Assembly: GCA_014379405.1 (NCBI GenBank)
Contig: JACMLU010000010.1
Span: forward strand, 186,001 to 250,000
Length of the DNA: 64,000 nucleotides
Reading direction: 5' to 3'
Source: Flavobacterium sp.
GTDB lineage: Bacteria; Bacteroidota; Bacteroidia; Flavobacteriales; Flavobacteriaceae
The notes below the pieces were generated by a model. The model saw nothing but the letters and a program-made list of their open reading frames with translations. It was not told the DNA's origin and made no database searches. Both the position numbers and the translations under genes were made by a program. Position 1 is the stretch's first letter. Every line of letters starts with the position of its first letter. Below, piece by piece: positions 19,611 to 28,763 of this stretch.

Positions 19611-20180
19611 ATGTCGCACCGCCATTTCATCCTCCACAAGCCATACGGTTACTTAAGTCAATTTATATATGAATTGAAACGAAAGAAGAAACTCTTGGGC
19701 GAATTGCACGATTTTCCAGCAGGAACTATGGCTATTGGTCGTCTTGACGAGGATTCGGAAGGCTTGTTATTGCTTACCACCGACGGGAAAATGAGTGAAA
19801 TTGTCCGAAGCAAAAAAGTCGACAAGGAATATTACGTTCAAGTCGACGGTATTATCACGCAAGAAGCCATTGATGAAATCAAAATGGGAGTAGAAATAGG
19901 TTTCAATGGCACGAAATACATTACTAAACCCTGTGAGTCTTTTATAGTAAATGAAATTCCGGCTTTTGGCCCCAGAGGAAAAAAAATCAGGGATGAACGT
20001 CACGGACCAACTTCTTGGGCTTCTATAACAGTCAACGAGGGGAAGTTTCGTCAAGTTCGTAAAATGACGGCAGCAGTTGGTTTTCCAACTCTGCGTTTAG
20101 TGAGAGTTCGAATAGGAAACGTATATTTGAATAATGTGCAAGCGGGAGAAGTGAGAGAAGTTATGAATTTTGAGTTATGA
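19611..20180 (+). CDS. rluE: 23S rRNA pseudouridine synthase RluE-like
   Basis: FILHKPYGYLSQF, AIGRLDEDSEGLLLLTTDG, GKFRQVRKMTAAVGFPTLRLVR; ATG at 19611 preferred over track start 19563. Confidence 0.9.
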   Translation: MSHRHFILHKPYGYLSQFIYELKRKKKLLGELHDFPAGTMAIGRLDEDSEGLLLLTTDGKMSEIVRSKKVDKEYYVQVDGIITQEAIDEIKMGVEIGFNGTKYITKPCESFIVNEIPAFGPRGKKIRDERHGPTSWASITVNEGKFRQVRKMTAAVGFPTLRLVRVRIGNVYLNNVQAGEVREVMNFEL

Positions 20181-20249
20181 GTTATGAATTGTCGTGTTTA
20201 TAATTTTCAATTAAACGAATATACAAATCACAGAATAAACAAATAAACT

Positions 20250-20705
20250 ATGTTAAACATCGTTTTAGTAGAACCCGAAATCCCCAACAACACTGGAAAT
20301 ATTGGCCGTTTGTGTGTGGGCACCGAAAGTCGTTTGCACCTGATTCATCCATTTGGATTTGTCATTAATGACAAAAACCTGAAACGATCCGGACTCGATT
20401 ATTGGGTACATCTCGATGTGACCGAATATCAAAACATAGAGGAATGGATTGCAAAAATACCAGACTTATCGCGCGTTTTCCTGATGAGTTCCCACGCCGA
20501 AAAATCCTATTTGGAAAACAATTTTCAGGATGGAGATTGGTTGGTTTTCGGAAAAGAAAGCGTTGGTTTGAGCGAAGCAGTTTTGGCTCGTTTCGAAAAT
20601 CATTTGACTATCCCGATGTCGAATTTGATTAGAAGTTTTAATATTGCCAATTCGGTTGCGTTTGTCGTTGGTGAAGCAAAAAGGCAGATTGGGAATAAGA
20701 TTTAA
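20250..20705 (+). CDS. trmL: tRNA (cytidine(34)-2'-O)-methyltransferase
   Basis: 151 aa; VEPEIPNNTGNIGRLC, DWLVFGKESVGLSE, IRSFNIANSVAFVVGEAKRQ (SPOUT/TrmL). Confidence 0.93.
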   Translation: MLNIVLVEPEIPNNTGNIGRLCVGTESRLHLIHPFGFVINDKNLKRSGLDYWVHLDVTEYQNIEEWIAKIPDLSRVFLMSSHAEKSYLENNFQDGDWLVFGKESVGLSEAVLARFENHLTIPMSNLIRSFNIANSVAFVVGEAKRQIGNKI

Positions 20706-20740
20706 AGTATGTAAATTCTGGTAACATAATCAAATAAAAA

Positions 20741-20770
20741 AATGAGGAAGCTGGTTCGGCTTCCTCATTT
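20741..20770. terminator. Bidirectional terminator between convergent genes
   Basis: AATGAGGAAGC TGGTTCG GCTTCCTCATT, flanked by A run and T run. Confidence 0.8.
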
Positions 20771-20775
20771 TCAAT

Positions 20776-21633
20776 TTAATTTTGAGTAACAAAACCACTT
20801 AGTGTTACATAAGTATTTCCCGTTGTGGCATCATGATAGATGTTGTATTTTGTTGGATAATTTCCAGCTTTTGCAAAAAGTTCCGGTTGGGAATAATCCA
20901 TACTAAAATCGACATTGGAAAGCAGATAGTCCAAAGTAATCATTGGTTCAACAAAAATTAATTTTCCATTATAAGAACCGTAAATCATAATTTTAGAAAA
21001 AGGCAAATAAGGCCCCAAGTTGTTTGGCAACCAGTGTTTTCCCATTTGAGGCTCGGCAGTTGCTGGACCTGGAGGAGTTCCATAATCTGCCGGCATATAA
21101 CCCATTGGAGGATAGAGATTAAAAGCGGCATCTGTTTCTGGTGACCATGCAGGAATTGCCATTTGTTCTTCGACCGATATCATATAAAAATGTATGTCAA
21201 AATGAGGTACATCAAAAACGCCTTGAGGCACATGTCCATTTGGATTCCAGTTGAGCCCAATGTGATCAAAAGGAGTTGATTGTTTAGCTTTAAGATGTAA
21301 TGGGACAACAATTGTTTTATGATCAGGAGGAATAGTCTTATTGTTTTCTGTTGTCAGATTTTTGAAAGCCTCAGGAGTTATTTCGAGACCTATTTCACTA
21401 GGGAGACCATTTTTTTGATTCAAGCTAATCCAAGAACGTACTTTTCCGTAACCAAGAGCAACTTGTGGGCCTTTAAACACATTAACTTTGTCAGAACTCA
21501 TCTTCGCTGTAAACGACAAGGGAGCGCTTTCTTGCAAATCATTATTTACCATTTCGTCCTGACTGCAAGAAAATAGGAACAATAGGGACCCCAACACAAT
21601 AATTTTTTTCGGCATTCTAAACAAATTTTCCAT
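20776..21633 (-). CDS. Hypothetical lipoprotein (DUF5602-like, metal/lipid ligand unknown)
   Basis: 285 aa; lipobox LFLFSCSQDE; LGYGKVRSWISLNQKNGLPSEIGLEITPEA. Confidence 0.65.
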   Translation of the reverse strand: MENLFRMPKKIIVLGSLLFLFSCSQDEMVNNDLQESAPLSFTAKMSSDKVNVFKGPQVALGYGKVRSWISLNQKNGLPSEIGLEITPEAFKNLTTENNKTIPPDHKTIVVPLHLKAKQSTPFDHIGLNWNPNGHVPQGVFDVPHFDIHFYMISVEEQMAIPAWSPETDAAFNLYPPMGYMPADYGTPPGPATAEPQMGKHWLPNNLGPYLPFSKIMIYGSYNGKLIFVEPMITLDYLLSNVDFSMDYSQPELFAKAGNYPTKYNIYHDATTGNTYVTLSGFVTQN

Positions 21634-21846
21634 AATTAAAAAGTTTTAAAGATTGTTTTTTAATAATGTAGATAAGTTAAGATTTGGGAAAAAAATAGGA
21701 GAGTAAAAATACAATAATTTTTTTAATCAATTGACAGTCAGTTTGTAAAAAAAATATATAAAAAATTTTGTAATTTTATTTGTTAAAAAAAGACAAAGGA
21801 ATTTAATGTGAAAAAATGGTATAATTCGAAGCTATTTATAATACTG

Positions 21847-22629
21847 CTATGTGAAAAAGAATCTTCCCTTTTCGCTGTCAAAAACAATATGTTCGTCTTT
21901 GAACAAAGTGTTGAAACTTCCTTTCATAATCAAATTACAAGGTTGGTCTTGCACAGTGGTTTCTGGAGTCATAATAATCATTTCATCGCTCAATTGAATC
22001 GCCATATCGATGTCGTGAGTCGAAAAGAGAATGCACTTTCCCGTTTCTTGGGTTAGTTTTTTTAAAAGTCTTAACAGAGCAGCTTTGTGCAACAAATCCA
22101 AATGAGTAGTTGGTTCGTCAAGAATTATCAAAGGAGTGTCTTGTGCCAAAGCTCTTGCAATCAAGACAATTTGCAATTGACCATCGCTGATTTCGTAATG
22201 TTTTTTTTGTATCAAATGACCGATTTGTGTCAGTTCGATGGCTTCATTAATTTTACTAATATCATTCTCGGTTAATTTTCCAATCCAATTCGTATAAGGC
22301 TGTCTTCCTAATGCGATGAGTTCCCAAACGGTCAAGTTGCTTGGAGGTAACTTTTCGGTTAAAACAACACTTAAATTTTGTGCCAAGGTTAAAGCATCCA
22401 ATTCGTGAATGTTCTTTTCATTAAGTAAAACAGTTCCTGAAAGTGGTTTTTGGATTCCCGTAATGGTTCTTAAAAGAGTTGATTTCCCAATGCCATTGGC
22501 ACCAATTAAAGCGATTAGTTTTCCTTCCTGTAAATTCAAGTTAAGATTTTTGGCAATAGTTGTTGTTGCGCTTTTGGTTTTGTAGCCAATGCTTAAATTT
22601 GAAGTCGAAAGGATATTTTTATTGTTCAT
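21847..22629 (-). CDS. btuD: ABC transporter ATP-binding protein (cobalamin/iron-siderophore type)
   Basis: 260 aa; GANGIGKSTLLRTI Walker A, ISDGQLQIVLIARALAQDTPLIILDEPTTHLDL. Confidence 0.88.
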   Translation of the reverse strand: MNNKNILSTSNLSIGYKTKSATTTIAKNLNLNLQEGKLIALIGANGIGKSTLLRTITGIQKPLSGTVLLNEKNIHELDALTLAQNLSVVLTEKLPPSNLTVWELIALGRQPYTNWIGKLTENDISKINEAIELTQIGHLIQKKHYEISDGQLQIVLIARALAQDTPLIILDEPTTHLDLLHKAALLRLLKKLTQETGKCILFSTHDIDMAIQLSDEMIIMTPETTVQDQPCNLIMKGSFNTLFKDEHIVFDSEKGRFFFT

Positions 22630-22645
22630 TATTTACAAGTTAATG

Positions 22646-23382
22646 TTTTTTAAACGCATAGAATCATAGTTGTCTGGAATCTATAAAAGAGTTTATAGTT
22701 GAAACTCGTTTCAAACATAGAGAAATTGTTTATTTTTCGGGTAAGTTTTTAAAATATTCGTTTACAAAAGTTTTCTGCCCATCTTTAAAAATATTGAAAC
22801 AATTGAAATTTATCAAAATGCCTTTTGGCGCTTTTAAAAGTTTCATATAGGTAAGAAGTTGAGCTTCAAATATAGGATTTGGTTGTAATACGGATTTTAA
22901 TTCTACAACTAAACAATTTTCAATAAATAAATCACATTTAAAATCTAATTTTAGTTCTTTCGTTTTATAAACTAAAGGAACTTTCATCTCTGTAGAAAAG
23001 TTTATTTTTCTATGAACTAATTCTTCTTTCATACACTGATGATAAACACTTTCGAGTAAACCTCTACCCATTATTTTATGCACTTCAATAGCAGAGCCAA
23101 TAACTTCATAAGTTAACTCGTCTAAATATTTTTGTGTTATCATAGTGGTTTTTTTAATTTTAAACGCATAGATTCATAGAAAAAAGATTTTGATAGGCCA
23201 ATTGCTTCGCCCGTTCGCTAACGCTCGGGTCATGGATTTTCGCATAGAATATGTGTTCTGAAATAAAGTGAAACGTCTTTTACTCTCTATAAAAACTATG
23301 TTTCTATGCGTTTAAAAAAATATAAGTTTAATTACTTCAACGTTAAATTTAATGAAAACTATGTTTCTATGCGTTTAAAAAA
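22646..23382. mobile_element. Putative TIR-bounded cassette carrying the GxxExxY gene
   Basis: TTTTTTAAACGCATAGAATCATAG (22646-22669) vs inverted CTATGTTTCTATGCGTTTAAAAAA (23359-23382), one mismatch in 24; two further internal copies (23158-23179 and 23296-23319). Confidence 0.6.
22730..23143 (-). CDS. GxxExxY family protein
   Basis: 137 aa; GSAIEVHKIMGRGLLESVYHQCMKEEL, VELKSVLQ, LLTYMKLLKAPKGILINF. Confidence 0.9.
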   Translation of the reverse strand: MITQKYLDELTYEVIGSAIEVHKIMGRGLLESVYHQCMKEELVHRKINFSTEMKVPLVYKTKELKLDFKCDLFIENCLVVELKSVLQPNPIFEAQLLTYMKLLKAPKGILINFNCFNIFKDGQKTFVNEYFKNLPEK

Positions 23383-24414
23383 TTAGTTCATCATTTTGCG
23401 TTTTCGAATTAACAACCAAATTACGATTGGCGCACCAAACATAGAAGTTACTGCATTTATTGGTAAAGTAATATCACTTCCCGGAAGTTGCGAAATACTA
23501 TCACAAATAAGCATAATAATGGCTCCCAAAAGCAAAGTACTCCAAAATAAAATAGTATGATTACTCGTTTGAAAAATTAACTTGGCGATATGTGGCACGG
23601 CCAATCCAATAAAGGCAATTGGTCCTGCAAAAGCCGTTATGCTTCCCGTCAAAAGACTAGTGGCCATTATGATAAACAATCGCGTTTTTTTGTAATTCAT
23701 TCCCAAACTTCTTGCATAGTTTTCTCCTAAAAGTAAAGCATTCAAAGGTTTGATACTGACTAGACTTAGAAGCAAACCAATGAATAGGCAAATGGATAAA
23801 ATTACAATCGATGACCAAGACAAATTACCCAGATTTCCCAAAGACCAAAAAGTAAATTTTTGCAATTGTTCAGCCGTGCTAAAATAGGTTAAGGTTCCAA
23901 CAATGGCACTGGTTAAACTTCCAAACATCAAGCCGATAATCAAGATGGCCATTGTGTCACGCAATCTTTGGGAAACCGCTAAAACCGCCAATAAAACCAA
24001 GAAACTTCCCAAACTTGAGGCTAAGATAATTCCATAGGAAGAAAGTAAAAACGAAGCTAAAAATGGGGGTAAAAACCCAGCTCCCAGAATAATAGTTGCC
24101 ACGCCCAAACTCGCACCAGAACTTAATCCCAAAACATCGGGGCCAGCCAATGGATTTCTGAACAAAGTTTGCATCAATAATCCGCTGATAGATAATCCCA
24201 TTCCAACGAGAATGGCTGTGATAGCTTTCGGAAGGCGGTAATTGATGATGATGTAATCCCAAGTTTCCTTGCTTGAATTTCCTCCTGTCAGGCTGTAGAA
24301 AACGTCTTTTATAGGAATAGAAACCGAACCCAAACTGATATTCAACAGCAATAGCAATATTAATGACAATGTCAAAAGGGTGAATAATGCAATATTTCGA
24401 TTGGTGTTGGTCAA
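23383..24414 (-). CDS. btuC: FecCD/BtuC family ABC transporter permease
   Basis: 343 aa; multi-TM; NYRLPKAITAILVGMGLSISGLLMQTLFRNPLAGPDVLGLSSGASLG. Confidence 0.9.
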   Translation of the reverse strand: MTNTNRNIALFTLLTLSLILLLLLNISLGSVSIPIKDVFYSLTGGNSSKETWDYIIINYRLPKAITAILVGMGLSISGLLMQTLFRNPLAGPDVLGLSSGASLGVATIILGAGFLPPFLASFLLSSYGIILASSLGSFLVLLAVLAVSQRLRDTMAILIIGLMFGSLTSAIVGTLTYFSTAEQLQKFTFWSLGNLGNLSWSSIVILSICLFIGLLLSLVSIKPLNALLLGENYARSLGMNYKKTRLFIIMATSLLTGSITAFAGPIAFIGLAVPHIAKLIFQTSNHTILFWSTLLLGAIIMLICDSISQLPGSDITLPINAVTSMFGAPIVIWLLIRKRKMMN

Positions 24415-24415
24415 T

Positions 24416-25558
24416 TTATTCTAATTTCTGAAAGAAAAAAAGTTTGTGATTTGGCAATAATTCTGGATGGAAAATCTTAATTAAATCTTTCAAAACCCAG
24501 TCGGGGCGAGTAGGAGACCATTCGAAATAAATGATGCCACCTTTTGCACCTTTGTTTACGGCATACGAATATACTTTTTTATTTTTAAATGAAGTAAATT
24601 GACTGTAATGCGGATTGTTATCGCTCATTTGTTTTAGGCTTGAAAAATCTCCAGGAGCAATCCAGAAATCGGAGTTTTGTGCTTTTTCTAGAATAACTTC
24701 AAAAGGCACTGATAAACTTCCAGTTCCTTTGGTTTCTGCCCATAAATACTGGGATTGGGCATCTTTTAAAAATAGTGCAGCCCAACTTTCGCCTTGCGGA
24801 ACGTACCATTGTTCTTGGTACATTGCGCCGCTCAAAACGGTTGGTTTAGTTGTTGCTTTTTTGGCTAATTCCAAAGTGGCATTGTATTCCTTTTTAATTT
24901 CTGAAAAGATAGAATTTGCTTTGGAATCCAATCCGTATAATGCACCAAAAAACTTAATCCATTCGGCTTTTCCCAATGGAGATTGCTCTGTCCAATCGCC
25001 ATTGAGCATTACTTTTAAACCGCTTTTTTGAAGATTGTCCAAAGTAGGATTACTGCTGTTCAAACCAAAACTCACGATTACATCGGGTTTCATATCGATT
25101 AAAACTTCGGTGTTCAAGTTTTCATTGACTCCAACCTCCCGAACTTTTCCGGCATCAATCCGTTTTCGAGTTTTAACAGAAGAAATATAATCAGTATTCG
25201 GGAAACCCACCAAAGTATTTTCGACACCCAATAATTCCAATGCTGGAATGTGTGTTGTTGAGGTTACGACAATCGATTTTAGGGGAATTGGGATAACCGT
25301 AAATTGTTTTAAACTATCTGGAATAATTCCGTTTTTTTCTTGAAGAATATAGGTAAAGTTTTCTTTGGCATTTGGCCAAGGGTTGGTGATTTTTAGGATT
25401 GAAAATCCTTTGTGTTTGTAGATTTCCAGTCCTTTGGCATATTGGATTTCATTTTTTGAAGAGGTAATTGTACTGCCAGAAAGACTATTGTTTTGTTTGC
25501 ATCCAGCAAAGGAAATCAGCAACAAAAACAGGATGATTCGTAAGGAAATAGATTTCAT
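24416..25558 (-). CDS. btuF: ABC transporter substrate-binding lipoprotein (cobalamin/iron type)
   Basis: Periplasmic binding fold; likely start at in-frame ATG 25558 giving MKSISLRIILFLLLISFAGCKQN lipoprotein signal. Confidence 0.85.
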   Translation of the reverse strand: MKSISLRIILFLLLISFAGCKQNNSLSGSTITSSKNEIQYAKGLEIYKHKGFSILKITNPWPNAKENFTYILQEKNGIIPDSLKQFTVIPIPLKSIVVTSTTHIPALELLGVENTLVGFPNTDYISSVKTRKRIDAGKVREVGVNENLNTEVLIDMKPDVIVSFGLNSSNPTLDNLQKSGLKVMLNGDWTEQSPLGKAEWIKFFGALYGLDSKANSIFSEIKKEYNATLELAKKATTKPTVLSGAMYQEQWYVPQGESWAALFLKDAQSQYLWAETKGTGSLSVPFEVILEKAQNSDFWIAPGDFSSLKQMSDNNPHYSQFTSFKNKKVYSYAVNKGAKGGIIYFEWSPTRPDWVLKDLIKIFHPELLPNHKLFFFQKLE

Positions 25559-25657
25559 AAAAACACTTTTGAAAGAAGTGCAAAGGTATATGTATTCCTT
25601 TTTAAAAATCAATTTTATTTTTTTATTCGAATGTTAGAACCTACCTTTGCCGCCGTA

Positions 25658-25970
25658 TTGAGGTTGCTGTTTTGTTTTTCGAAACCGCATTAAAAGGGAA
25701 GAGAGTGATTGAAGATTGCAGATTAACGATTTTTGATTTCAGATTTTAAATCCGAAATCATTATTCAAAATTCAAAATTCAAAAATCTCACGCTGTACCC
25801 GCAACTGTAAGCTATCAAGCTTGTTGTTATCTACAAAACCACTGTTTAGTAAGTGGGAAGTAGGAAGAGGGAAGTTGGAAGTTAAATACTTCTGACCTCT
25901 AACTTCGGACTTCTAACTTTGAATGGGAAGGTAAACAACAAGACGCAAGCCAGGAGACCTGCCTATTACA
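25658..25970 (+). promoter_or_regulatory. Cobalamin riboswitch upstream of TonB receptor gene
   Basis: Core segments AAAAGGGAA, CGCTGTACCCGCAACTGTAA and AAGCCAGGAGACCTGCC (B12 box) in order; peripheral arms enlarged by repeat-like sequence. Confidence 0.88.
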
Positions 25971-26059
25971 TCGAGTATCAAACTTTCGGGAAAAAAGGTT
26001 TGGGTATGGGTCATTCTATGCTTTTCTCCCATTTTTATTATTAAAAATGTTTTATTAAA

Positions 26060-28000
26060 ATGAACAACAAAATCGTTTGTATCAGTGCGTTATTCGTATT
26101 GATGACCAACTGTGTTTTTGCACAACAAAAAGACAGCAATGCATCCAAAACTGAATTGGATGAAGTAGTGATTTCTGATTCTAAATTTGCTTTGCCAAAA
26201 GAAAAATCAGGAAAAGTGATTACCAAAATCACTTCCGAAGATTTAAAAATGAAGGAAGGGCAAAGTGTAGCGACCATTCTTAATTCGGTTACAGGTGTCG
26301 AAATCAACGGGAGTCAAAGTGCTGCCGGAAAAAATTTGGGTTACTACATTCGTGGAGGAAAGAGCAATCAAGTGCTTATTCTTATTGACGGAATCCCGGT
26401 TACCGATGCATCGGGAATTAGTCTAGAATATGATTTGCGTTTACTTCCTGCCGAGCAAGTGGAAAGCATCGAAATTATGAAAGGCGCTTCGAGTACCTTG
26501 TACGGAACTGGTGCTGCCACAGGGGTAATCAATATCACGTTAAAAAAAGCGGGCAAGAAAGCGATTCAAGGAAATGGGTATTTGAACGCCGGTACTTATA
26601 ACACGGCATTCACTTCTAAGAAAAGTCCACAGGATTACAATCAAGGATTTTCTGTAAATGGAAATCTGAAAAAGTTTAATTATTTTGCGTCGTTGAATAG
26701 TAGCGAAACGACAGGGATGTCACAAATTGCTTCTCCAAATGAGAATGTAGTTTATGAAGAAGACCGTTTTTCGAGAATCAACTATTTGGCTAAGTTAGGT
26801 TATAAAGCCAGCGATAAATTGACCCTGGATTTCTTTGGAAATTACGACAAAGTTGACAATGATTATGATGGAGGTTTCGACAATACAGGTACAAACGATA
26901 TTAGCCAAAATCATTCGAAATCAGAACAATCTCGATTTGGTTTTTTGCCAAAGTACAAATACAACAAAGGAGAATTTGTATTGAATTCAAGCTTTAATCA
27001 AATTGCACGTTCTTACGACGAATTGGATACTTATTCTGGAACGGTTGGGTTTTCGAAATACGATTCCAGAAATGTGAATGTTGATGCATTTAATAAATAT
27101 GAAATTACACAATCTTTGTTTGTTGTGGCTGGTGCTCAATATCAGTTTTTTGATATGAACAGTGTAACGCCTTATGGTGATATTGCCAAGGAAAGTGCCA
27201 AATTTAATATGATTGATCCCTACATTACGGGAGTTTACACTTCGGATTTTGGGTTGAACGTCAATGCTGGAGCACGATTGAATATTCATAGCGAATACGG
27301 GAATCAGTTAGTTTATAATGTGAATCCATCGTATGATTTCAAATCGTTTCCATTGAAAGTTTTGGCTTCATACAGTACGGCTTTCGTGACGCCAAGTTTG
27401 TACCAATTGTATTCTCCATACGGAAATACAGCTTTGACACCAGAGAAAAACACCACCGTTGAAGCAGGTTTTGAAACGAAACTATTAGATAAGAAAATTA
27501 TATTTTCTGCGGTAGGATTTTATCGTGAGCAAACTGATTTTATAGGGTTTTCATCAGCCTATAAATACATCAATATTGAAGGAACGAATAAGGCCAAAGG
27601 GGTTGAGACTGAAATCACCTTTGCCGTGAGCGAAAAATTAAAATGGATTTCTAATTATACTTTCACCCAAGTAGACAAAGCTTTGGATCGATTGATTCCG
27701 AAGCATAAAGTGAATTCATCATTGGATTTTCAAATTTGCCCAAGAACTACTTTTAACGTAAATTATCAATATGTTGATGGTAGAAATGATGCTTTCTTTG
27801 ATGGAAATACTTTTGCTACTCAAAATATAGTTCTAGGTTCTTACCAATTGGTAAATGCTTCCTTGAACTATGAATTGGTAAAAAATAGATTAAGCATTTT
27901 TGGTGCAGCTACCAATATTTTGAATGAAGAATTCGTTGAAAATGTTGGGTACAACACTAAAGGTAGAAACTATAAATTGGGGTTGAATATTAAATTATAA
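26060..28000 (+). CDS. btuB: TonB-dependent receptor, BtuB-like
   Basis: 646 aa; signal peptide, plug domain, beta-barrel, downstream of B12 riboswitch. Confidence 0.88.
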   Translation: MNNKIVCISALFVLMTNCVFAQQKDSNASKTELDEVVISDSKFALPKEKSGKVITKITSEDLKMKEGQSVATILNSVTGVEINGSQSAAGKNLGYYIRGGKSNQVLILIDGIPVTDASGISLEYDLRLLPAEQVESIEIMKGASSTLYGTGAATGVINITLKKAGKKAIQGNGYLNAGTYNTAFTSKKSPQDYNQGFSVNGNLKKFNYFASLNSSETTGMSQIASPNENVVYEEDRFSRINYLAKLGYKASDKLTLDFFGNYDKVDNDYDGGFDNTGTNDISQNHSKSEQSRFGFLPKYKYNKGEFVLNSSFNQIARSYDELDTYSGTVGFSKYDSRNVNVDAFNKYEITQSLFVVAGAQYQFFDMNSVTPYGDIAKESAKFNMIDPYITGVYTSDFGLNVNAGARLNIHSEYGNQLVYNVNPSYDFKSFPLKVLASYSTAFVTPSLYQLYSPYGNTALTPEKNTTVEAGFETKLLDKKIIFSAVGFYREQTDFIGFSSAYKYINIEGTNKAKGVETEITFAVSEKLKWISNYTFTQVDKALDRLIPKHKVNSSLDFQICPRTTFNVNYQYVDGRNDAFFDGNTFATQNIVLGSYQLVNASLNYELVKNRLSIFGAATNILNEEFVENVGYNTKGRNYKLGLNIKL

Positions 28001-28020
28001 GTCCAAAATTTAGTAATAAA

Positions 28021-28052
28021 AAAGAGGCTTCTAGTGATGAGAGCCTCTTTTT
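28021..28052 (+). terminator. Terminator after btuB-like gene
   Basis: AAAGAGGCTtctagtgatgaGAGCCTCTTTTT. Confidence 0.75.
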
Positions 28053-28068
28053 GCGTTTTATGTTTTTT

Positions 28069-28688
28069 TTATTTTATATTCGAAACAAATTTTAGAATGC
28101 TTTCGGCAATTTTGTCTTGTTCCTTGTCATCGGTTAGTTTTTTTTGTCTTTATCATTGGACAAATAGCCAATTTCAATGAGTACAACTGGAACAGTTGAT
28201 TTTTTTATAATAAAAAAGGGAGCATTTTTTATTTCTCCCACTTTAAAGCTATCATTTTTGGACATTTCATTGCTTAATTTCATTGCATAATCGTTTGACA
28301 TTTCATACAACTCAGAATCTTTATTTACATACAATTCAATTCCAGATTTGTCTTGGTTTTTTGAAGCATTTACGTGTAAAGATAAAACTAAATCTGGCTT
28401 GATTGCATTGATAATATCGACTCTTTTTTGTAAAGATATTGACTCATCTGAATTTCTGGTAAAATGAAGCACTACATTTTCATTCTTGTTTAACGCCTTG
28501 ATTTTATTGGCAATTTGTTCTACAATTTGTTTTTCGTTAATCGAGTTATAAATCGCTCCAAAATCATCGCCTCCGTGAGCAACGTCAATAACCACATTTA
28601 TCTGTTTCGGTTCAGAATGTTTTGGATTTACAAACGCGAAAGAAATAAATGCAGTAAAAAGCAAAAATAATTGTGTTGGTTTTTTCAT
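28069..28688 (-). CDS. N-acetylmuramoyl-L-alanine amidase (amidase_3), zero-frame ORF ends at 28134; -1 frame continues to 28069
   Basis: VVIDVAHGGDDFGA, SLHVNAS, VVLIEIGYLSND; A8 tract at 28138-28145 precedes stop; -1 frame encodes LTDDKEQDKIAESILKFVSNIK. Confidence 0.8.
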
Positions 28689-28763
28689 AAGATTTAGGTT
28701 TGATTAATAATGTTTATTAAGGATTAATTGATTAAATCTTATTTTATTGTGTTGATTTTTAAC

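Noticed and set aside
22646-23382. Four AAACGCATAGA copies considered as a CRISPR array
   Set aside because: Copies are in mixed orientation with irregular spacing and an ORF between them; fits TIR/MITE better
25761-25786. Tandem AAAATTC units considered as CRISPR or VNTR
   Set aside because: Too short and no spacers; sits inside the riboswitch peripheral arm
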